NCBI RefSeq assembly: GCF_001682865.1
Contig: NZ_MAQX01000035.1
Span: forward strand, 124,001 to 188,000
Reading direction: 5' to 3'
DNA length: 64,000 nucleotides
From: Bacillus sp. FJAT-26390
GTDB taxonomy: Bacteria > Bacillota > Bacilli > Paenibacillales > Paenibacillaceae
The notes below the pieces were generated by a model. It was not told the origin of the DNA and searched no databases. It saw only the letters and a list, made by a program, of their open reading frames with translations. Below, piece after piece: positions 63,532 to 64,000 of the stretch; positions within the stretch are counted from its first letter, which is position 1, and every line of letters begins with the position of its first letter. Position numbers and translations under genes: made by a program.

Positions 63532-64000
63532 ATGAATAAAGGCTTGTTGCTTTGCTGCGCCGCTCTGCTGCTCACTGCTGTAGGGTGCAGCGGACAAACA
63601 TCACGAACAAATGAGTTTTCGGATCCGCCCCCCGCACGGATTCAAGTAAAGGACTTTGCTGGACGCATGATCACCTTTGACAAGGTGCCAGACCATATTG
63701 TCGCTCTGAGCAATGGTGAAACGGATATTGTGTACGCGCTAGGCGGGGAACTGGTAGGCAGACCTGCTTCAACCTCCTCCTCACTCCCGGCTGCAGCAGA
63801 AAAAGTGGAGCAAATCGGCTCTGCCCATGAGGTTGATCTTGAGAAAATTACGCTGCTCCGCGCAGATGTCGTGCTCGGCAACAATCCGATGAATACAAAG
63901 GATGTCCCCGTACTTGAAGGGGTTGGCTCTAAGGTCATTCTCACAAGCGCCAATTCCGTTAATGAGATAAAAGCGCAAATTACTTTATTCGGCCAGCTTC
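63532..64000 (+). CDS. Iron/heme-type ABC substrate-binding lipoprotein (3' part outside window)
   Basis: The first 156 residues of a FepB/BtuF-type binding protein are visible. A signal peptide ends in lipobox LLTAVGCSG (Cys about 19). The fold then begins IQVKDFAGRMITFDKVPDHIVAL, continues DIVYALGGELVGRPAST and reaches LEKITLLRADVVLG, as expected for the N-terminal lobe. The ATG follows TGGAGGGTCCT. It is divergent from the NEAT/heme operon with a shared Fur box, so it probably belongs to iron uptake; siderophore or heme as ligand cannot be decided from this piece. Confidence 0.88.
   Translation, partial: MNKGLLLCCAALLLTAVGCSGQTSRTNEFSDPPPARIQVKDFAGRMITFDKVPDHIVALSNGETDIVYALGGELVGRPASTSSSLPAAAEKVEQIGSAHEVDLEKITLLRADVVLGNNPMNTKDVPVLEGVGSKVILTSANSVNEIKAQITLFGQL

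Overview
The window is chromosomal DNA from a spore-forming, soil-type Gram-positive bacterium, most likely Paenibacillus or a close relative. Evidence: a GerA-type spore germination operon, many carbohydrate importers of the LplABC/YesMN type that lack their own ATPase gene, an SLH-anchored exoprotein, a CIRCE-controlled groESL operon, a c-di-AMP (ydaO-type) riboswitch, and strong AGGAGG ribosome binding sites with frequent GTG/TTG starts. No tRNA, rRNA, CRISPR array or intact transposon was seen.

Layout. 1-3476 (minus): germination operon gerA-gerC-small membrane gene-gerB, the last cut by the window edge. 3566-17821 (minus): a sensor kinase/AraC regulator pair (YesMN type), a CUT1 ABC importer, then GH125, a GH-A clan hydrolase and GH38, ending in a strong terminator. 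This reads as a mannosidic (probably N-glycan) oligosaccharide locus. 17981-20640 (plus): two small genes and a Ku/DNA-ligase end-joining pair, followed by a degenerate non-coding repeat. 21027-35499: a six-gene minus-strand operon (two GH29 fucosidases, sugar isomerase-like protein, CBM9-like protein, transglutaminase/PNGase-like protein, GH18), a divergent membrane-bound AraC regulator, and another CUT1 importer with a cre site. 35978-43283: NlpC/P60 hydrolase behind a c-di-AMP riboswitch; an ArsR repressor with a CopD-like membrane protein and a Zn/Cd-type P-ATPase; then a multicopper oxidase-ZIP-TatA operon with a MntR-like operator. 43510-54385: a 1445-residue SLH exoprotein and an arabinose locus (GH51, AraQ/P/N-like importer, divergent HTH regulator with an unusual C-terminal domain). 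54447-57158: an AT-rich patch with a dihydrouridine synthase, an orphan lipoprotein, a frameshifted zinc-ribbon gene and a truncated integrase. 57159-59258: groESL. 59285-64000: a Fur-box heme operon (NEAT protein, IsdE-like, IsdF-like, ATPase) and a divergent binding protein cut by the window end.

How the genes fit together. None of the glycosidases in the two large sugar loci (GH38, GH-A, GH125, GH29 x2, GH18) nor the transglutaminase-like protein shows a signal peptide, while each locus has a lipoprotein-fed importer. The simplest reading is uptake of short glycans or glycopeptides followed by trimming in the cytosol: alpha-mannosidases in one locus; fucosidases, a GH18 that could be endo-GlcNAcase-like, and a PNGase-like transglutaminase-fold protein in the other. 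Joint action on core-fucosylated N-glycans is an inference and is the most interesting proposal here.
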